Below, one piece after another: positions 63,153 to 64,000 of a stretch of DNA of 64,000 bases; the first letter of the stretch is position 1; every line of letters begins with the position of its first letter. Under the pieces are notes generated by a model. That model saw only the letters and a list, made by a program, of their open reading frames with translations. It had not been told where the DNA came from and did no database searches. The DNA is from Rhizobiaceae bacterium (GTDB lineage: Bacteria > Pseudomonadota > Alphaproteobacteria > Rhizobiales > Rhizobiaceae), in contig JAHBYW010000002.1 of the NCBI GenBank assembly GCA_019635755.1, positions 124,001-188,000 on the forward strand, in the 5' to 3' direction. The translations under genes were made by a program, and so were the position numbers.

Positions 63153-64000
63153 GTGATCCGAACCGAGTTCCCCTTCCAGGTCGAGACCGTCGATCCTTTC
63201 TGGATCGCGCTGGCGGACGGCACGCGCATCGCAACCACGCTCTGGCGGCCGGTGACGGACACGAAAGTGCCGGTTGTCACCGAGATGGTGCCTTACCGCC
63301 GCCGTGACGGGACGACGGCCCGCGACATGGACATGCAGCCCTGGATGGCCGGGCACGGGATTGCCTATTGCAGGGTCGACATCCGAGGAGCCGGGGATTC
63401 CGACGGGGAACTGGCTGACGAGTACTTGCCGCGCGAGCAGGACGACGCGGTGGAGATCATCGCGAAGCTGGCCGCCGAACCCTGGTGCAATGGCAATGTC
63501 GGCATGACGGGCATCTCGTGGGGCGGCTTCAATTCGTTGCAGGTCGCTGCACGCCGGCCGCCGGCGCTGAAGGCGATCATCCCGCATTGCGCCACCGACG
63601 ACCGCTACATGGACGACATCCACTACATGGGCGGCGCGCTGCTGACCGAGCAGGAGATGTGGTCGAACTTCATGCTGCTGAAGACGTCCGCGCCGCCCGA
63701 TCCGCAGATCGTCGGCGATGCGTGGCGCGGCATGTGGGCGGAGCGGCTGGCGCGGACGCGGTCGCTCTCCGAGATATGGCTGAAGCACCAGCGCCGCGAC
63801 GCGCAGTGGAAACAAGGCTCCGTCTGCGAGGATTATTCGCGGATTCAGTGCGCGGTGATGGCCGTGTGCGGCTGGGACGATTCCTACAAGAGTTTCGTCG
63901 CGCGGCTGCTTGAGAACCTCACGGTGCCGAAGCTGGGTATCGTCGGGCCGTGGTCGCATGCCTATCCGGGCCGCGGCGCACCCGGACCGCTGATCGGCTA
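63153..64000 (+). CDS. CocE/NonD-family (X-Pro dipeptidyl-peptidase S15-like) hydrolase, cut by window edge
   Basis: Open from a GTG at 63153 to the window end: 282 residues visible of an expected 570 or more. N-terminal MIRTEFPFQVETVDPFWIALADGTRIATTLWRPV matches CocE-like alpha/beta hydrolases. Nucleophile S122 in MTGISWGGFNSLQ, acid probably D242 or D243 in VCGWDDSYKSF, and H269 in GPWSHAYPG. Hydrolyses esters or amides, substrate unknown. No signal peptide. An inverted repeat precedes it. Confidence 0.85.
   Translation, partial: MIRTEFPFQVETVDPFWIALADGTRIATTLWRPVTDTKVPVVTEMVPYRRRDGTTARDMDMQPWMAGHGIAYCRVDIRGAGDSDGELADEYLPREQDDAVEIIAKLAAEPWCNGNVGMTGISWGGFNSLQVAARRPPALKAIIPHCATDDRYMDDIHYMGGALLTEQEMWSNFMLLKTSAPPDPQIVGDAWRGMWAERLARTRSLSEIWLKHQRRDAQWKQGSVCEDYSRIQCAVMAVCGWDDSYKSFVARLLENLTVPKLGIVGPWSHAYPGRGAPGPLIG

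Overview
The window reads as chromosomal DNA of a GC-rich alphaproteobacterium, most likely of the Hyphomicrobiales (a Mesorhizobium or Aminobacter-like relative). This rests on uniformly high GC, many solute-binding-protein-dependent carbohydrate ABC and TRAP importers, a ccoNOQP-ccoGHIS (fixNOQP-fixGHIS) respiratory locus with FNR/FixK boxes, and a small DUF1127-like protein next to a LysR gene. The genus is an inference. There are no insertion sequences, phage genes or CRISPR arrays. The window is an accessory-type catabolic region interrupted by one respiration locus and one tRNA.

Region 1 (1-7991): an AraC-type regulator (cut by the window edge) divergent from a phytanoyl-CoA dioxygenase-family gene, then a ribose-type operon: permease, binding protein, ATPase, ribokinase-family kinase, RbsD-type mutarotase, an unexpected PanB-like protein and an SGNH hydrolase resembling the mycobacterial acyltransferase MsAcT. 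Region 2 (7992-17822): two further ribose/fructose-type ABC systems flank a GntR regulator with two successive winged-helix domains. Both transporter operons are preceded by the same 19-bp box followed by a conserved dyad, so they probably form one regulon. Region 3 (17850-24914): an arabinan utilisation locus (intracellular GH51 arabinofuranosidase, MalFGK-like importer) with an ArsR-like regulator and four matching operator-like sites. A tRNA-Ile(CAT) follows.

Region 4 (25424-31281): a TRAP operon with a fused DctQM protein, two Gfo/Idh/MocA dehydrogenases and a divergent GntR regulator with a perfect 16-bp palindrome between them. Region 5 (31344-38613): a hydroxycinnamate-type locus (feruloyl-CoA synthase, crotonase, MarR, amidohydrolase, three-gene TRAP transporter). 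Region 6 (38632-47909): the cbb3 oxidase structural operon and its assembly operon, each with an FNR/FixK box, separated by a DUF1127/LysR pair.

Region 7 (47933-56650): a ten-gene minus-strand operon (cyclase-family hydrolase, cupin, SDR, 3-hydroxyacyl-CoA-dehydrogenase-family enzyme, branched-chain-type ABC importer, beta-keto acid cleavage enzyme) with a divergent IclR regulator and a strong dyad. The enzyme set suggests oxidation of an imported hydroxy acid to a beta-keto acid followed by acetyl-CoA-dependent cleavage; I do not recognise the whole pathway. Region 8 (57408-63023): a hydroxyquinol/resorcinol-type operon with two intradiol dioxygenases, a flavin hydroxylase and maleylacetate reductase under a LysR regulator. 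The window ends inside a CocE/NonD-type hydrolase. The strongest candidates for something undescribed are the region 7 operon and the tandem-winged-helix GntR with its paired boxes.
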